A stretch of DNA of 64,000 nt from Spiroplasma tabanidicola. Its GTDB lineage: Bacteria; Bacillota_I; Bacilli_A; Mycoplasmatales; Mycoplasmataceae. The stretch covers positions 558,001-622,000 of the forward strand of contig NZ_CP046276.1 in the NCBI RefSeq assembly GCF_009730595.1, given 5' to 3'. Below, piece after piece: positions 21,319-34,400 of the stretch (position 1 is its first letter; each line of letters starts with the position of its first letter). The notes under the pieces were generated by a model, which had not been told where the DNA came from, made no database searches, and was given only the letters and a program-made list of their open reading frames with translations. The position numbers and the translations under genes were made by a program.

Positions 21319-23082
21319 ATGATTCAACAACAGTATCAATACCCACCACAATACCCGCAACAACAAATGCCACCACAAAAACCTGTGAGGGTTAAAATTA
21401 AGAGAAGAAGACGAGTAATTTTTCGTGGTTGAATTAGACGTTTTTTAGCCTTTTTTTTGTTATTTACAACAATCTTATATACATTTGGATCTTTTGTATT
21501 AACAGTTCCTGGAATGGGATTAGAATCACAAAAGTTTATTAAAGATATTGAACAAAAAACTTTAAATTTATTTCCACAAGGAAAATATGTGATAACAGCT
21601 TATAAAACTGATGATGAAAAAGATCGAAAACCAGAAAATGAAACTGGTTTATATGAAATTGCAGCAGATTCTTCTGTAAGAATGAGTTTTGTAAACGATA
21701 TTGTTTCTGCAATTGATTTTAATGATGGTGCAATGCTTAAAAATAAAGATATGTATGAGCAATTTGCAAATGATTGATATAAAGAATATTGAAGTAGTAA
21801 AATTGATAATAAAGAAGATATTGATCTTCATGATGTTGCTGTTGATTTAATTAAATTTGATAAAGCAGCAGCGGCAAAGTTTTTCTTATATGGTTATACA
21901 AATGTTGGTATCAAATGAATGGTTAAGAAAAATGGTATAAAAGAACTTTATTCTAAAGATGTTTATAGAGAAGTTACAAAACAACAAACTGTTGTAAATC
22001 AAAGTTTATATGAAAGCAAAATGCAAACAAAAAGAGATTCATTGACAGGAGCGTTATCTGTAATTAAATCTCCAGGAACAAATTTAATAAATAATAAAAT
22101 ATGATTTATCAATCAACAAATCGAATCAATCAAATTAGCAATTAATAATAAATGATTACATAATCAAATAATAGGTCCAGTTATGGGAAGAATTTTTAAA
22201 GGTTCATTAACAGATAAAGATTTACCAAAAAAATTAACAATTGATGATTTATATTCACCTTGGTTCACTCAAGGATTAACTTGATTAAAATGAGGAACTT
22301 CTTTAATTTTTACTTGTATACTTATTCTTCCTTTGGGTTTAACTGCTTCTGGTTTTTTATTCAAAAGAGAGAGAGGTTATACTAAAAAAGAGAAAAAACA
22401 AAGAGCAAGAGCTAAAAAAGTTAAGTTTAAAGAATCTGTTGGTGGGCCAGTTGTTAATAATGTTACTGATAAAATTAATAAACCAGTTACACTATTGCAA
22501 CCAAATCTTACAACGAACTCTACTCAAGTTCTATCAACACAAACTCTTAATAAAACACAAGTTATGCAAAAACCAGTTATTAATAATTCAAAAAATATAA
22601 CTACAAAATCATTGAATCAAAATACTGGACAAATGAACAATAATCAAAGACCGTTAAATAACCAAATGCAAAATAATATGCAACGTCCAATGAATCAGAT
22701 GCCTTATAACAACCAACAACTAAATCAGTTTAACAATCAAAGACCAACGAATCACCCAGTTGGACAAATGAACAATAATCAAAGACCGTTAAATAACCAA
22801 ATGCAAAATAATATGCAACGTCCAATGAATCAGATGCCTTATAACAACCAACAACAAAATCAGTTTAACAATCAAAGACCAACGAATCACCCAGTTGGAC
22901 AAATGAACAATTTTCAAAGACCGTTAAATAACCAAATGCAAAATAATATGCAACGTCCAATGAATCAGATGCCTTATAACAACCAACAACAAAATCAGTT
23001 TAACAATCAAAGACCAATGCAAACTCAAAATTTAAATAATTCAAATGTTAATCAAACATCAAATTTTGAAGATAATAATTAA
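21319..23082 (+). CDS. two-TM protein with Gln/Asn repeat tail
   Basis: A 587-residue protein. A Pro/Gln-rich start and a very basic patch (RVKIKRRRRVIFRG) precede a membrane helix at about 43-65. A large domain to about 325 should face outside, a second helix (about 326-349) returns, and a basic linker leads to a tail rich in Asn, Gln, Pro and Met. The tail holds three near-identical 45-residue units (residues 437-567). The positive-inside rule puts both ends and the repeats in the cytoplasm. GAGGCG precedes the ATG. It heads an operon with two lipoprotein genes. Tails of this kind occur in mollicute cytoskeleton and adhesion proteins, but no homologue is recognised. Confidence 0.8.
22627..23017 (+). 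repeat. 135-bp tandem repeat, about 2.9 copies
   Basis: Units start at 22627, 22762 and 22897, exactly 135 bases (45 codons) apart, and differ at only a few positions. The third stops matching at 23017. The near identity means recent slippage or gene conversion. Confidence 0.95.
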
Positions 23083-23106
23083 TTTCTAAATAAGGGGAGC
23101 GATAAT

Positions 23107-24723
23107 ATGAAAAAACTATTAAGTTTATTTTTAACTATATGTGCTAGTTCTGTTTTTGTTACCCAAATAGCATCATGCAATAAAAGACCATCAGCAGTTT
23201 TTGGGGATGACAATCCATTAAAAATAGGTTTAGAAATTGACCGAAAAAATGCAATTAAAGATAAAGATATCGATCAAAACTCTTATGGTGTTACAAATTA
23301 TTATATTCTTGGAGATAGTTTAAGTGATGTTGATGGATTAACAACTTATATGGGAACCAAATTATCAATATCAAACTTAAAAATTAATTTTAAATTTGAT
23401 GGAGACTTTAGTTGAAACTTTGATAATGTCGATGAATTTTCAAAATTAAAACCAACAACTTTTCAAAATAAAATTATTAAAAAAGCAGGTGAAGAAGAAT
23501 CTGATAACGAAGATAATAATGATACTCCCAACAATGAAGGTACTTCTACTGATTTGAGAAGTTCATTTTCAAATGGACCAACAGCTTCATTCTTGTTGGG
23601 TAGAAGAATGTTTAATGTTAAAGATATGAAACCAAGTAACATAATGATGAAAAAACCAACTTACAAAGGTGAGTACGGTACAACTTATGCAGTTGGAGGA
23701 GCAACTGCTAGTCATACTGGTTCAAGTATGTCAACATTGTTAGAAGATGCAGCGATTGACAATCAAGCAAAAGCATTAATATCTCAACATAAGTTTGGAT
23801 CAAAAGCAGTTGTTGCTATGTCAATTGGAGGAAATGATGTATTTAATATGATTAGCACCTATAATCCATATGGAGCTAGTGAAAAAACTACTCAAATTAT
23901 GGATGAGGCAATTGAAAAAATTAGATATACAGTTTTTTCATTGTTAAATAACGGAATAAAAAACATCTTATTAATTACCTCCCCATCAATGGATAAAGTA
24001 CCAAAAAATGCTTCAAGGTTTTACAAAACTTATGATCCAAATTCTGAGGATGAAAATAAAAGCAAGTGCTATGATGCTTATGGAAAACTTTATGATGATC
24101 CAAATTATGAAGGAAGTATTTGTTATAGTAATGGAGATAGCGAAGAATCTGAAGATGAAGATAACCCGATAACTGCAGGAATTCCAATTAGAAAAAAAAC
24201 AAATGAAACAATTTTTATTGAAGCAACAACAAAAGAGTTTAATAGAAGAATTGAAAATATTGTAAAAGAAGTTCATAGTTATTATCCTAATGGATTGAGA
24301 ACTTTTGATTTATTTAATAAGTTTGATAGTATTAATGAACAATCAAAATTTACAATTAAATATGAAAATTATATTAACAATGTTGGATTAGCGGTATGAG
24401 CAGAAGGTAATCCAAAACCAGATTATGATCCAATTGGTAGTTTTAGTTTGAATTCAGATACTTTAAAAAAAATTGTAAGCAAAATTGCAGAAGCAGCAAA
24501 AGATGTTAATTCTAGTAGTTCAACAAATAGACAAATAAATGTGCAATTAAACTTTTGAGGAGACCCTCGACCTGGTTATCCAGCTGATGTTAATAGTTAC
24601 TTTTTTGATGATAATATTCATCCAACTAAAATTGTTCATAGTGATGTTGAACAAATGTTAGAAAAAGAAATTAAAGAATTGTTTGATAAAAATAAAAACG
24701 AAGGAATAGGAGACAGTAAATAA
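23107..24723 (+). CDS. GDSL/SGNH-hydrolase lipoprotein
   Basis: A 538-residue lipoprotein. The signal peptide MKKLLSLFLTICASSVF...IASC puts Cys near residue 24 for lipid attachment. SGNH blocks follow: GDSLSD with the nucleophile Ser, the Gly region YAVGGATASH, GGNDVF with the Asn, and the C-terminal DDNIHPTKIVH with the catalytic Asp and His. An acidic linker (EEESDNEDNND) precedes the main domain. Surface GDSL enzymes act as lipases or esterases on host or medium lipids. GGGGAGCG precedes the ATG, and the stop overlaps the next start (TAATG). Confidence 0.92.
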
Positions 24724-27101
24724 TGAAAAAAATACTTTCAATTGCAGCATCGATTGTTGTAATAACAAGTTCAGCGTCTTTAACTGTCTCGTGTGGTAAA
24801 GATGAAGTGGTAAATAGCATTTCATCAAAATCTATGAATATATTATTAAAAGAAGTTGCAAAAACTGCATATCTAAATAATGTTGAAAAATATGATTTTA
24901 ATTATGTTTTTGATAACATTGTAAAAAACCAACAAATTCAAAAATTTAATGGAAATCCTAATCTTGATGTAAAAGATGAATTTGCTTCATCTTCAAAATA
25001 CTCAGATATTTACAATAAATATTTTGAATCAAAATTATATGATGAAAATAATGTTGATCTTGATGGAGTTGATTTAAAAAATAATGTAATTAAACCTGAA
25101 GATGGATCATTTTTAACTCCAATTTTAAAAAATCTACCAGCAATTTTTGAAGCTGTTGGTAATCGAGACTTTTTAGGAATTGGTGCAACTATATTAAAAG
25201 AATCAGGTCTTGTTGATTTTGATACTTTTGCAAGAAATCCAATCTTAACAATCATTAGTAAAGTTTTACCTTCAAATGCATTTTCAAATATTTCAAAAGC
25301 TTTTTATCGAAAAGAGTATGAAAATATGAGTGTACAAAATGCATTAAATGCATCTATGATTGGATTTGTAAATGCTTTAAATAAATTTTGTTACCCAGCA
25401 AGTACTGGTAAAAGACCAAAAAATTTAGGTGCAAATACTGAAAAAGAAGTTTTGCAAAACTTTACTCCAGCCTTAATTCAATTAACACAAACCATTCAAG
25501 ATATAATGGATGGTACTGCTAAATTTACTTTAGATCTATTTAACAATATTGATACAATTGCAGACATTGTTAACTTTGTAAAAATGTTATTTATGTATAT
25601 GACAGGGTTTATAGAAAGATTTTCACCAGATCCTTTTAGTGAAGATCCTATTGAAAAAAGTAAGCCTAATGTTGCATATGATGAAATTTCAATAACTGAT
25701 ATGATCGCTTATCGTAATTCAAACTTTAAAGAGACAATTAACAGTAATCTAAATTTAGAAGCAGGATTTAATTTCTTGCTAAAAATGTTATATATAAATG
25801 ATGGAATGGCTGCTAAAAATTTAATAAGATTATTGTTTTATGAAGATTTTGCAAATCAATCAGCTGGAGATGGCGGATTAACATGAACTCTAAATGCAAG
25901 AGCAGAATCAACTGGTAAAGTTCATACTAAATATACTCATATTGTTGCTAATTTAACTAGTACAGCCGGAGTGCAAAATGATGTTAAAAATATGGCTAAT
26001 GAAATTAAAAGTTTTATTACAGATGATTTTGATAATAAGTATACAAATACCGGAGGTATATCAGCTTTTATAAGAGCAATTTTAAATAGTATAATTACTG
26101 AGGGTACAAATAAAAATCTTGGAAATACATTAACTTGTGCATTAGGGTGATTATCTTCAGAAACAAAAGATGATCCAATGCTTAAAGTTGAAATTTTAGG
26201 GCTTGGAGATTATACAGAGACAGTTTTAAGTTGAGGTTTTGTTCAAGACATTGTTGTTGATGCTATAAATGATTTTATTCCATTAACAGAAGATGGTAGA
26301 AGAGCTATGTATAGAATTTTAAAAATAAAAACTTTGTGAAAAAATGTATGAGGAACAATTTGAAATAATAACTTACTTGCATATGCAGCCCCGATATTTG
26401 ATTTAAAAATACCTTTAAACGAACCTAATACATACGCAAAATCAATTGCTGATGTTGTTGAGAATTTTGACATAATTAAAAAACTAGGTCTATATGATAT
26501 ATTTGGATTTAGTTTTGATCCTAATGTAGTTAATAGTTTACAAAATTTAGCTAAATACTTTTTATCAACTAAATCTGGTAATCCCGAAACTAATGGAACA
26601 ACTCCAGATAATGGAGCTGGCTCAAAAGAAATACCCGTTACAATTTTAGAAAAGAAAAAAAGTGAAGGTAATAATACTAAGTTTAAATTAGACTTTAAAA
26701 ATTTAAGCAACCTAACTGTAAATATTGGGGCTGCTTTAAATTCTATTATTAAAAATCCAGATAGCATTTTAAACGCAATTGGAATTGATGATAATCAACA
26801 AATTATTAAAAACTCACTAGCAGATAATGCAATAACATTATTTTCAGATATTAATGGTGTTCAATATCTTCTTTCTGTTATTCAAAGTTTCTTATATAGA
26901 TTTGATATAAAACAAAAATTAGTTGCAAAACAAATGTTTGTGGATTATTCAAACATAACTGAAAACCAAGTTGATGAAAGTATTATAAACTTATATCAAT
27001 ATCAATATCGAGTTAGAGATAAAAATATCACTATTGATTTAAAAAGAAGTGCTGATAGATTTACAATCAAAAGAATTAGAATAACTGATATTAATAAATA
27101 A
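24723..27101 (+). CDS. large surface lipoprotein, possibly MOLPALP family
   Basis: A 792-residue lipoprotein with signal MKKILSIAASIVVITSSA and lipobox LTVSC (Cys about 24). The body has no membrane helix or enzyme motif I recognise. Length, signal style and the pairing with another lipoprotein gene fit the MOLPALP group of mollicute surface lipoproteins, but the match is by general appearance only. The start overlaps the previous stop by one base, so translation is coupled. I read the UGA-rich 3' third codon by codon and it stays open to TAA at 27099. Confidence 0.85.
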
Positions 27102-27112
27102 TAATTTAATTT

Positions 27113-27147
27113 AAAAAATCTAAAATCTGATTTTAGATTTTTTTTAT
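27113..27147 (+). terminator. intrinsic terminator
   Basis: Stem AAATCTAAAAT/ATTTTAGATTT with loop CTG and eight Ts. Confidence 0.85.
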
Positions 27148-27232
27148 GATTAAAAAAAATTTCTAAAAATTTTCTTATAAAAAATATTTATACCAAAATG
27201 CTAAAATAGTAGTTAATAGTATTTTTTTTTAG

Positions 27233-27280
27233 TATAATATAACTAATCTTTATACATTTGTGTGAGCACTTTGTATAAAG
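27233..27280 (+). promoter_or_regulatory. -10 box and 5'-terminal hairpin
   Basis: TATAAT (27233-27238) should start RNA near 27245. A perfect 9-bp repeat, CTTTATACA (27248-27256) with TGTATAAAG (27272-27280), follows at once. No T-run comes after it, so a 5' stability hairpin or a regulatory loop is more likely than a terminator. Confidence 0.55.
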
Positions 27281-27311
27281 GTAGAAACGGAAAATATGAG
27301 GTGACAGAAGA

Positions 27312-28850
27312 ATGATCGGAATTATTTCGACAGCTTACTTTACAGTGAGAGACCGTGAAGGTGTTAAAACTGTTAAAAAATATTGATGAAGAAATATGGT
27401 TATTCAACACATTAAGTATAGAGGGAAATTTTTCATAGTTGCAACTATCGGATACGGTAAAGCAAATGCCGCTATGGCTATTACATACTTAATGGAAGAG
27501 TATCCATCTTTAGAAACAGTGCTAAACGTAGATTTAGCTTTATCAACAAATGACAAATTTGACACAACTGACACAGTTATGTCAACAAAATTTATTTATA
27601 GAGATGCTGACTTAACAGTATTTAAAGACATCAAATATGGGCAAATTGTACATGAACCAGAAGCATTTGCATTCAATACTGAATTAGTAACTCAAGTTAA
27701 AAATTTTAAATTAGGAGTTTCTGATGGTATTGTTGGAACTGCTGATATGTTAATTTACAATTCAAAACAATTTAAAGAAATGGTAGATAAATATGGACAA
27801 ACAATTGATGTTATTGATACTGAAGCAGGAGCATTAGCTCAAGTGGCTAAAAAATCAAGCGTTAACTTTGTTGCTTTAAAAATTATGTACAACAATGCTT
27901 TATCACCATGAGATAATGATCCATTACATAAATTTAAAATTTATGAAACATCAAATACTTTAAAATACTTATTAGCAAGATTATTCAACTTATTATCATC
28001 AAGATACATCATCGACTTTTCAAAAAATACAAACGATGAATTAGAAGTAATTAATGAATTATTTGAATTAGAACATGATGCATGAATTAGAAGATTTAAA
28101 AAAGATACAGTATCATTGATTTCAGGAATGGGACCATCATTGATGTTGCTTGATAAAAAAGCTATGAAACCTGAAGCAGTTGATGTTGTTGAAGTTATGA
28201 AACCAAAAATTGAAGATGAAGGACCATCAAAAGTTATTTTAGGAGAAGACGAGTGAAAAAATGCTCCAAAAAAATGATTACGTAAATTGATGTTCTTACA
28301 AAATTTAAGTGTAAATGACGATGAATTATTATGAAATAAATCAGCTAAATATGATCTAAAAACAGGAAAAATATTTACAATTGAAGATGTTGCAAAAAAC
28401 ATTGCTAAGTTAATTGCTGATCGTTCTCAAGACAAATCATCTTATACATATGATGGAACTACAGTAAACAAAAAACATTTATTTGTAGCATGTGATGCAC
28501 AAATCTCATTCTACATTACTCACAATCATACTCATGAGTTTGTGGAAGGTAAGAAAAAAGGTTCACAATTAGTAGCAAATGAATTTATGAAACACTTAAA
28601 TCAAATGTTAGCTGAAGTTGAATCGCCATTTGAAAAAATTATTGTTTACATTAAAATTCCAGCTGTTGGAAGTGCAAGATTACCAATCTTCTTGACAACA
28701 AAAAATAAAGTTAATACTCCTATAGTATTTGGTGGATACAGCGAAAAAGACCAAAATGTATTTACAGTTGTTGACATCACAAGAAATGATTATGACCCAC
28801 TAAAAGTTGGTTCATTCAAAGTTACAGTTCGTTTAAAAACTGAGGGTTAA
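27312..28850 (+). CDS. nucleosidase-fold (MTAN-like) fusion, probably non-catalytic
   Basis: 512 residues. Residues 1-205 follow the MTA/SAH nucleosidase (PNP_UDP) fold: IGIIST start, IGYGKANAAM at about 46-55, SDGIVGTADML, and DVIDTEAGALAQV at 166-178. Catalytic positions differ from MTAN: the N-terminal Glu (normally in MEEE) is missing, SD before VAD near the fold's end reads MYNN, and EMEG reads DTEAG. About 300 further residues form a second, mixed domain I do not recognise (KIPAVGSARLPIFLTT and a THNHTHEF stretch near 400). The start has AGGTGACAGAAG upstream; two adjacent UGA Trp codons lie near residue 25. It has its own promoter and terminator. Confidence 0.75.
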
Positions 28851-28861
28851 AATTAATAAAA

Positions 28862-28889
28862 GAAACCACTAATTGTGGTTTTTTTTATT
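28862..28889 (+). terminator. intrinsic terminator
   Basis: Stem AAACCAC/GTGGTTT with loop TAATT and a T-run. Confidence 0.85.
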
Positions 28890-28929
28890 TTTGTTTGGTA
28901 TGATTTTTTTATTATAGTAGGTGAATCAA

Positions 28930-29373
28930 TTGAAAAAAATCAAGAAAGAAAAAGAAGTTCTTAAAAACAGCGATGCTGATGTTTCTGCTAGTTTAGCATT
29001 TGAAGAATTATTAGAATTATCTACTACAAAATTATCAGATATAAACTTAAACACAATAACGTTAGATGATGATGAAAATACAAATTATATTGATATTAAT
29101 GAAACTATTGATGTTGATGAAAATGATTTATTCAAAATCATAAAAAGAGCACAAAAACAAAAAAGTATTTTAAATAATCAAAGATGAGTAAATTCGGAAG
29201 AAAATGAAGAAAATGAAATTATTAAAAAAGCTGAAATGAGTGGTAAATCAAAATACGATTCAGATGTTTTGAGAGAATTGATTTTAAAAAGACAACGAGA
29301 TAAAAGAAAAGATAAAGGATTAAATAATTTTATAGATAATGTTAAGAAAAAGAAAAACAATTATGATAAATAA
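28930..29373 (+). CDS. charged unknown protein, TTG start
   Basis: A 147-residue soluble protein rich in Asp, Glu, Lys and Asn. The TTG at 28930 sits six bases after AGGTG; the in-frame GTG at 28921 lies within that site, so TTG is preferred. The N-terminus is basic, the middle acidic (LDDDENTNYIDINETIDVDEN), the end basic (RQRDKRKDKG). No family is recognised. It lies 18 bases before the YitT gene, probably in one operon. Confidence 0.65.
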
Positions 29374-29391
29374 TTGATTGAGGGGAATAAA

Positions 29392-31089
29392 ATGAAACAA
29401 ACACAACTAGAAGAAGAATTTCTAGATAAACAAATTACAACTGATGCCAGTCAAATCCAAAATTTGGATAATAAAACAGATAATACAAAAGATATTGATG
29501 TTAGTCATTTTGAAAGTAAAATTTTATCAAAAAGAGAACAAATTTTATTAGTTCAAAACTATTTCAGAAATAAATTTTGAAAAGATTTATTAAAATTAAT
29601 GCTTTCATCATTAATCAGTACAATTGCATTCGATTATTTTATTTCAATCACCGGAAGAGCGGGATTATTTCCAGCGGGTATTGGTGCATTTGCTAGATTT
29701 TTATCCATCTTAACTTTCGGAAATGATGTTTCTAAACAAAGTTCATTTTATTTCATATATTATTTTGTTATAAATATTCCTTTATTTGTATTCGGATATA
29801 TTAAACTTGGTAAAAAGTTTTGTTTTACAACTATATTATTTATTTTATTTCAAATTACATTTGACCAAATTTTACAAAAAATACCTTTTATAAATCCAAC
29901 TGATTTCCACTTTATTGTAAACTATAAATTATTACAACAAATTGGAAACTCATGAAATGCAGGAATTTGATTATTTGTATTTGGCGTAATTGGAGGATCG
30001 ATGCTTGGATTGAGTTACTCGATTGTTTATAAAATGGGTTCATCAACTGGTGGAGCTGATTTTATATCTATTTATGTTTCTAAAAAGAAAAATAAACCAA
30101 TCGGAGCTATTAATAGAAATGTAAATCTTGTTATTTTAGGAGTTGTAATAACTTTGAATTCAATTATTTTACCAGTTAATATGATTAATTCAGATAACAT
30201 CGTCAATATTTTAAAGAATCTTGGATTAGATAATGCTTTTAAAACTAAGGATAAAAATGATGTTGATATTGTTAATTCAATTTTAAGTTATTTATTTAAT
30301 AAAGAAGGGTTAATTGATGTAAATGGAATTATAAATCCTGATTTCGCTCAAAAGATGGGTATTAAAAATGGAGTTGTTGACACACAAGCAAGTGCTAATA
30401 ACTATTTAAGTATTATTGAAGAGATTATCAATAATTTAAAAGGACAAGGTGATATTACAAATTTTGACAGAGATTATGCGTGACAGTATTTAATTGAATA
30501 TGCTGCAAAAAATGGTTATGGGAATGTTTTACCATTTTCACTTGTTTCAAAAATTAAGTTAGGATTTATTTTAGGACCTTCATTATTCGCTTCAATTGGA
30601 TTAGTTTTATCTGCTGCATTTACAACAAATGCACTATATCCTAAATTTAAGGTTAGAACTTATATGATTAAAACTAATAATCCAAAAGAGATTAATAAGA
30701 CTTTATTAGATAATGGATATCAAAATGATATTATAAATTGAGATGTTACAAATAGAATTAATCGAAATTATTTACATCGAGCAGTTGTGATGGTTGCTAT
30801 GACTGTTTTAAACTGAGACGAAATAGAAAAACAAATATTTTTAGCAGACCCAAATGTGAAAATCAACATTTTACAAACTAAGGCAATTAAAGGTATTTTT
30901 GATTATGATATTAAAAAGAATGATGAAAGAGATTTTATTTTAAAAAAAATAACTTCAGACGAACAAGAGTTAGAAAAAATTCGTCAAATTGCATTAGTTA
31001 AATACAACAAAGAACAAAAAAAAGGCAAAAAGAAAAAAACAACTAAAATCACAAAAAAAAGTTGTACTAAAAAAACTAAAAAAATATAA
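29392..31089 (+). CDS. YitT-family membrane protein
   Basis: 565 residues. After a soluble acidic N-terminus (about 1-60) come helices of the YitT domain, with the conserved SSTGGADFISIY and IGAINRNVNLVILGVVI blocks. A long insertion (about 265-370) separates membrane segments, and the C-terminus is a DUF2179 domain (from about RTYMIKTNNPKEINKTLL to 520). Known YitT proteins have unclear roles, with some implicated in transport. GAGGGG precedes the ATG. The Lys-rich tail ends at TAA 31087. Confidence 0.85.
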
Positions 31090-31145
31090 TTATTGTGGTT
31101 TTATTTTCTTTTTTTTGTATAATAAGTAAGTATGGTGATTTGTAA

Positions 31146-31421
31146 ATGAAAAAACAAGAATTGAAATATGTTATATTTAAAATGCTAGAATTAAAATTGG
31201 TGGAAATTAGAAAAGAAATCAATAATATTAGCATTATAGATCTATACAATTACATTAATAATATAATTTTAAAAAAAGATAAAATTCGAAATGTGAATGA
31301 TGCAGCATTTTATATTATGAATATAAAAGTTAATAAACTTTTTGAATATATTAATTATGAATCGATTAAAGATGATTCTAATACAATAGCTAGTGATTTA
31401 AAATCTATTTTAGAGGGATAA
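31146..31421 (+). CDS. ComN-like post-transcriptional regulator
   Basis: A 91-residue helical protein directly upstream of SecDF. ELKLVEIRKEINNISI and the final YINYESIK fit the small ComN (YrzD) family, which is encoded next to secDF in Bacillus and affects mRNA localisation and competence. The neighbour relation is the main support; sequence similarity is moderate. The stop abuts the SecDF start. Confidence 0.6.
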   Translation: MKKQELKYVIFKMLELKLVEIRKEINNISIIDLYNYINNIILKKDKIRNVNDAAFYIMNIKVNKLFEYINYESIKDDSNTIASDLKSILEG

Positions 31422-34400
31422 GTGATCAAGGTGAAAAAAGAATCGCCAAAAAATAAAATTAAAAACACAAGAAAGACTAAGTTTAATTTTTTTCGTTTTT
31501 TAACAATTTTTGTAATATTAGCTTCTTTATTGGTGGGAATATTTTTCTCATCACAAGCATTTAATAAGAACTTTCGTTTAGGAAGTGATTTTAAAGGTTA
31601 TTACTCTGCTTTGGTTGCTGTAAATAATGCAAACAAAGAAGCAGGAGTTGCTGGGCAACCAAACGGGGTTGCAAAAGAAGCTGCACCGGTTTTAGAACAA
31701 CGTTTAAACCCGATGGGGACAAACCAAATAACCATTGAAACTGCAGGTTTAAATTACTTAAAAGTGTTATCACCAATTGCAGCGTATGATTCAGAAATTC
31801 AATTTAAAAATCAAATTCAAAGAAATGGTGGAGCAATCTTACTTAACCAAAAATATGAAGATTTCCAGTTATCATCAGATGAAGATGGAAAAATTACACG
31901 ATCTGGAATCAACGATTACTTTTCTGATGCAAAAACAACAGCTATTACTTCTGGGAACTCAAAAAGTCCAGCAATTCAATTTAAATTAAACGGATCAAAA
32001 TTTACAAGTATTTATTCAGAAAGCGAAACATCAAAAGATATGAAGTTGATGATTGACGCAGATGGTTTTTACAATGAAATAAGAAACTACTATAATACAG
32101 TTAAGAAAGATACTTTAACAGAAAAAGTGGCAAGTTATTTTGAACAAGTAATTAATCCTTTGAGAGATAAATATAGAGATTCTAACAAAGAAAATATTTC
32201 TGATTTACAAAAAAGTATGTTAGAAGATTTATTTGCTGGAACATATAAGCGACTTGATACAGGTGGAAATGAAAGAAGAGTTTTTGTTAACTTAATGAAT
32301 AGTGAAATAACAGAAACTAATTTTATTGAATTTATTAATAATGATTTTAATTTTTTAAGCGAAACTTCAAAATATGTTTATGATCCAAACTCAAAATCAG
32401 AAGATTTTAATGGTGACGAAGCGAAATACGCCAATCCGATCGAAGGTTATTCATTAACTTCTATGAATCAACGTCCATTAGGAAAAATTGCTGATGTTTT
32501 TAAAGCGATTAATACTATAATGGGAAAATACTGAGATGATAGAAAATCAGCTATGACAAATAATGAAAAAGTTATGGCAGAAAAAATCGGAAGTTATATT
32601 CTATATTCTGGAGCAATTACTAAACAACAATCTCAAAATTCATTAGCTTATGTTGATGGTACTAATTTAAAAATTATTTTTTACAATCAACCAGAGTCTG
32701 CAGCTCGTACTGGAGCGGCAATCTTTAACGCTTCAACAAAAGGATATATTTTTACAGTTAATAATATTTTAAAAACAAACCCTTCTGCAACTTCGTTGAT
32801 GCTACAATTAGCTATTATATTATTAGGAATTGTAGCGATCAGTTTATTAATTTATGCTTTATTCTTATACAGATTGTTAGGACTATTTATGTTTGTTGTG
32901 ATTTTGGCAATTTCAGCGCTCACATTAATGTCTACAACATGATTTGGATTAACTTTGGGAATTGAAGCTATTATTGCCGTTGCAATTATTGTTTCAATTA
33001 ATTTAGAAATATTCTCGATGATATTCGAAAATATGAAATTTAATTTATATATAAAACAAAGAAATATTAAGACAAGTTATAATATCTCTATAAAAGAAAA
33101 TATTACATTAGCAGTTGATGTTTTAGTTTCTTTGGTTATACCAGCCATATCATTATTTTGAATAACTTCTAATGCAATACAATCGTTTTCGATTATTATA
33201 TTAATGGGAGTATTATTTTCATTAGCGTTAACAATTATACTTGCAACTTTCTTAAATAAGTTATTGATTAATACAAATATTTTTAGTAATAGACCAGGTT
33301 TATTTGCTTTAAATACTGATTTTGCAAATCAAGGTAAAGTCTTTTTAAATTATAAAATTAGAAATTTAAAAATAAAGATTAAAAAATATAAACAAAAAAA
33401 TAAGAATATTACAGATTATGAAGTTAAGCTTGCTAAGTTAGAACAAAAATTAATTGAAAAACAAAATTCTTATAATGAAAAACAATCAAAATTATTAGAA
33501 AAATATAAAGTAAAAATTAATAAAAGAATAGATCAACTAGAACTTAGAAAAACTAAATTAGCAGAAAAAAACAGATCAGCAAAACTTTTAAGACTTGAAT
33601 ATAAAATTAATGAGTTTAAATATATTTTAGAAGATCAAATTGAAGTCGAAATGGATGAAGAGAACGAGTTAGTTTTAAATACTCATGATAAAGTAAAAAT
33701 AAAATCTTACGAAAAAGCTGTTAAACACGGTTCAAAATTTGTATTTGTTTTCTTGGGTTTTGTTTTGTTAGTAGCTGGATTGATTGGTGGAATAATTAAG
33801 CCAAACTTAGATTCTTCATTTGGTAATAGAGTTGAATACATTTTATGAGGAACTAAACTTGAGTCAATGTATAACGGTATTAGATCCTTTTCTCAAAAAT
33901 CAACAGGTAGTGATGAATTAAAAGAAAAAGTAAACGCAATGTTAGTAGAGTCTGATTTTACTCCATCAAACGATGATGAAAGTCCACCATTTAATACAGT
34001 TGTTTATAATTTCTTAAATATTGTATTTTCAAATTCTGAATATTTAAATTCAATAACAAGTAATATTGGAAACTCAGAACGTTATTCATTACATAAGTTT
34101 AATCTAAATTCTGGTACTAATTTTAATTATATTTCTTCAAATACTAGAGACAATATACAATGAGTTACTTTATCGATAGTTTCAGTTTCAAACTCTGATT
34201 CATATACAATAAAAAACTTATTTGCAGAAGTTGGGGGCTTTAATAAAACTCAAGAAATCGACAGTAATGGAGGGTTTATTTCAAAACGTATTAGACCATA
34301 TACAATTGTTGATATGTCTAAAAAAATGGGATATGGAATTATAGCAATTGTCTTGGCGCTGGCTATTTATATTCTAATAAGATTTAAATGAACCTATTAT

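Noticed and set aside
22627-23017. Evenly spaced repeats that could suggest CRISPR
   Set aside because: The units are contiguous 135-bp coding repeats with no spacers and no cas genes nearby.
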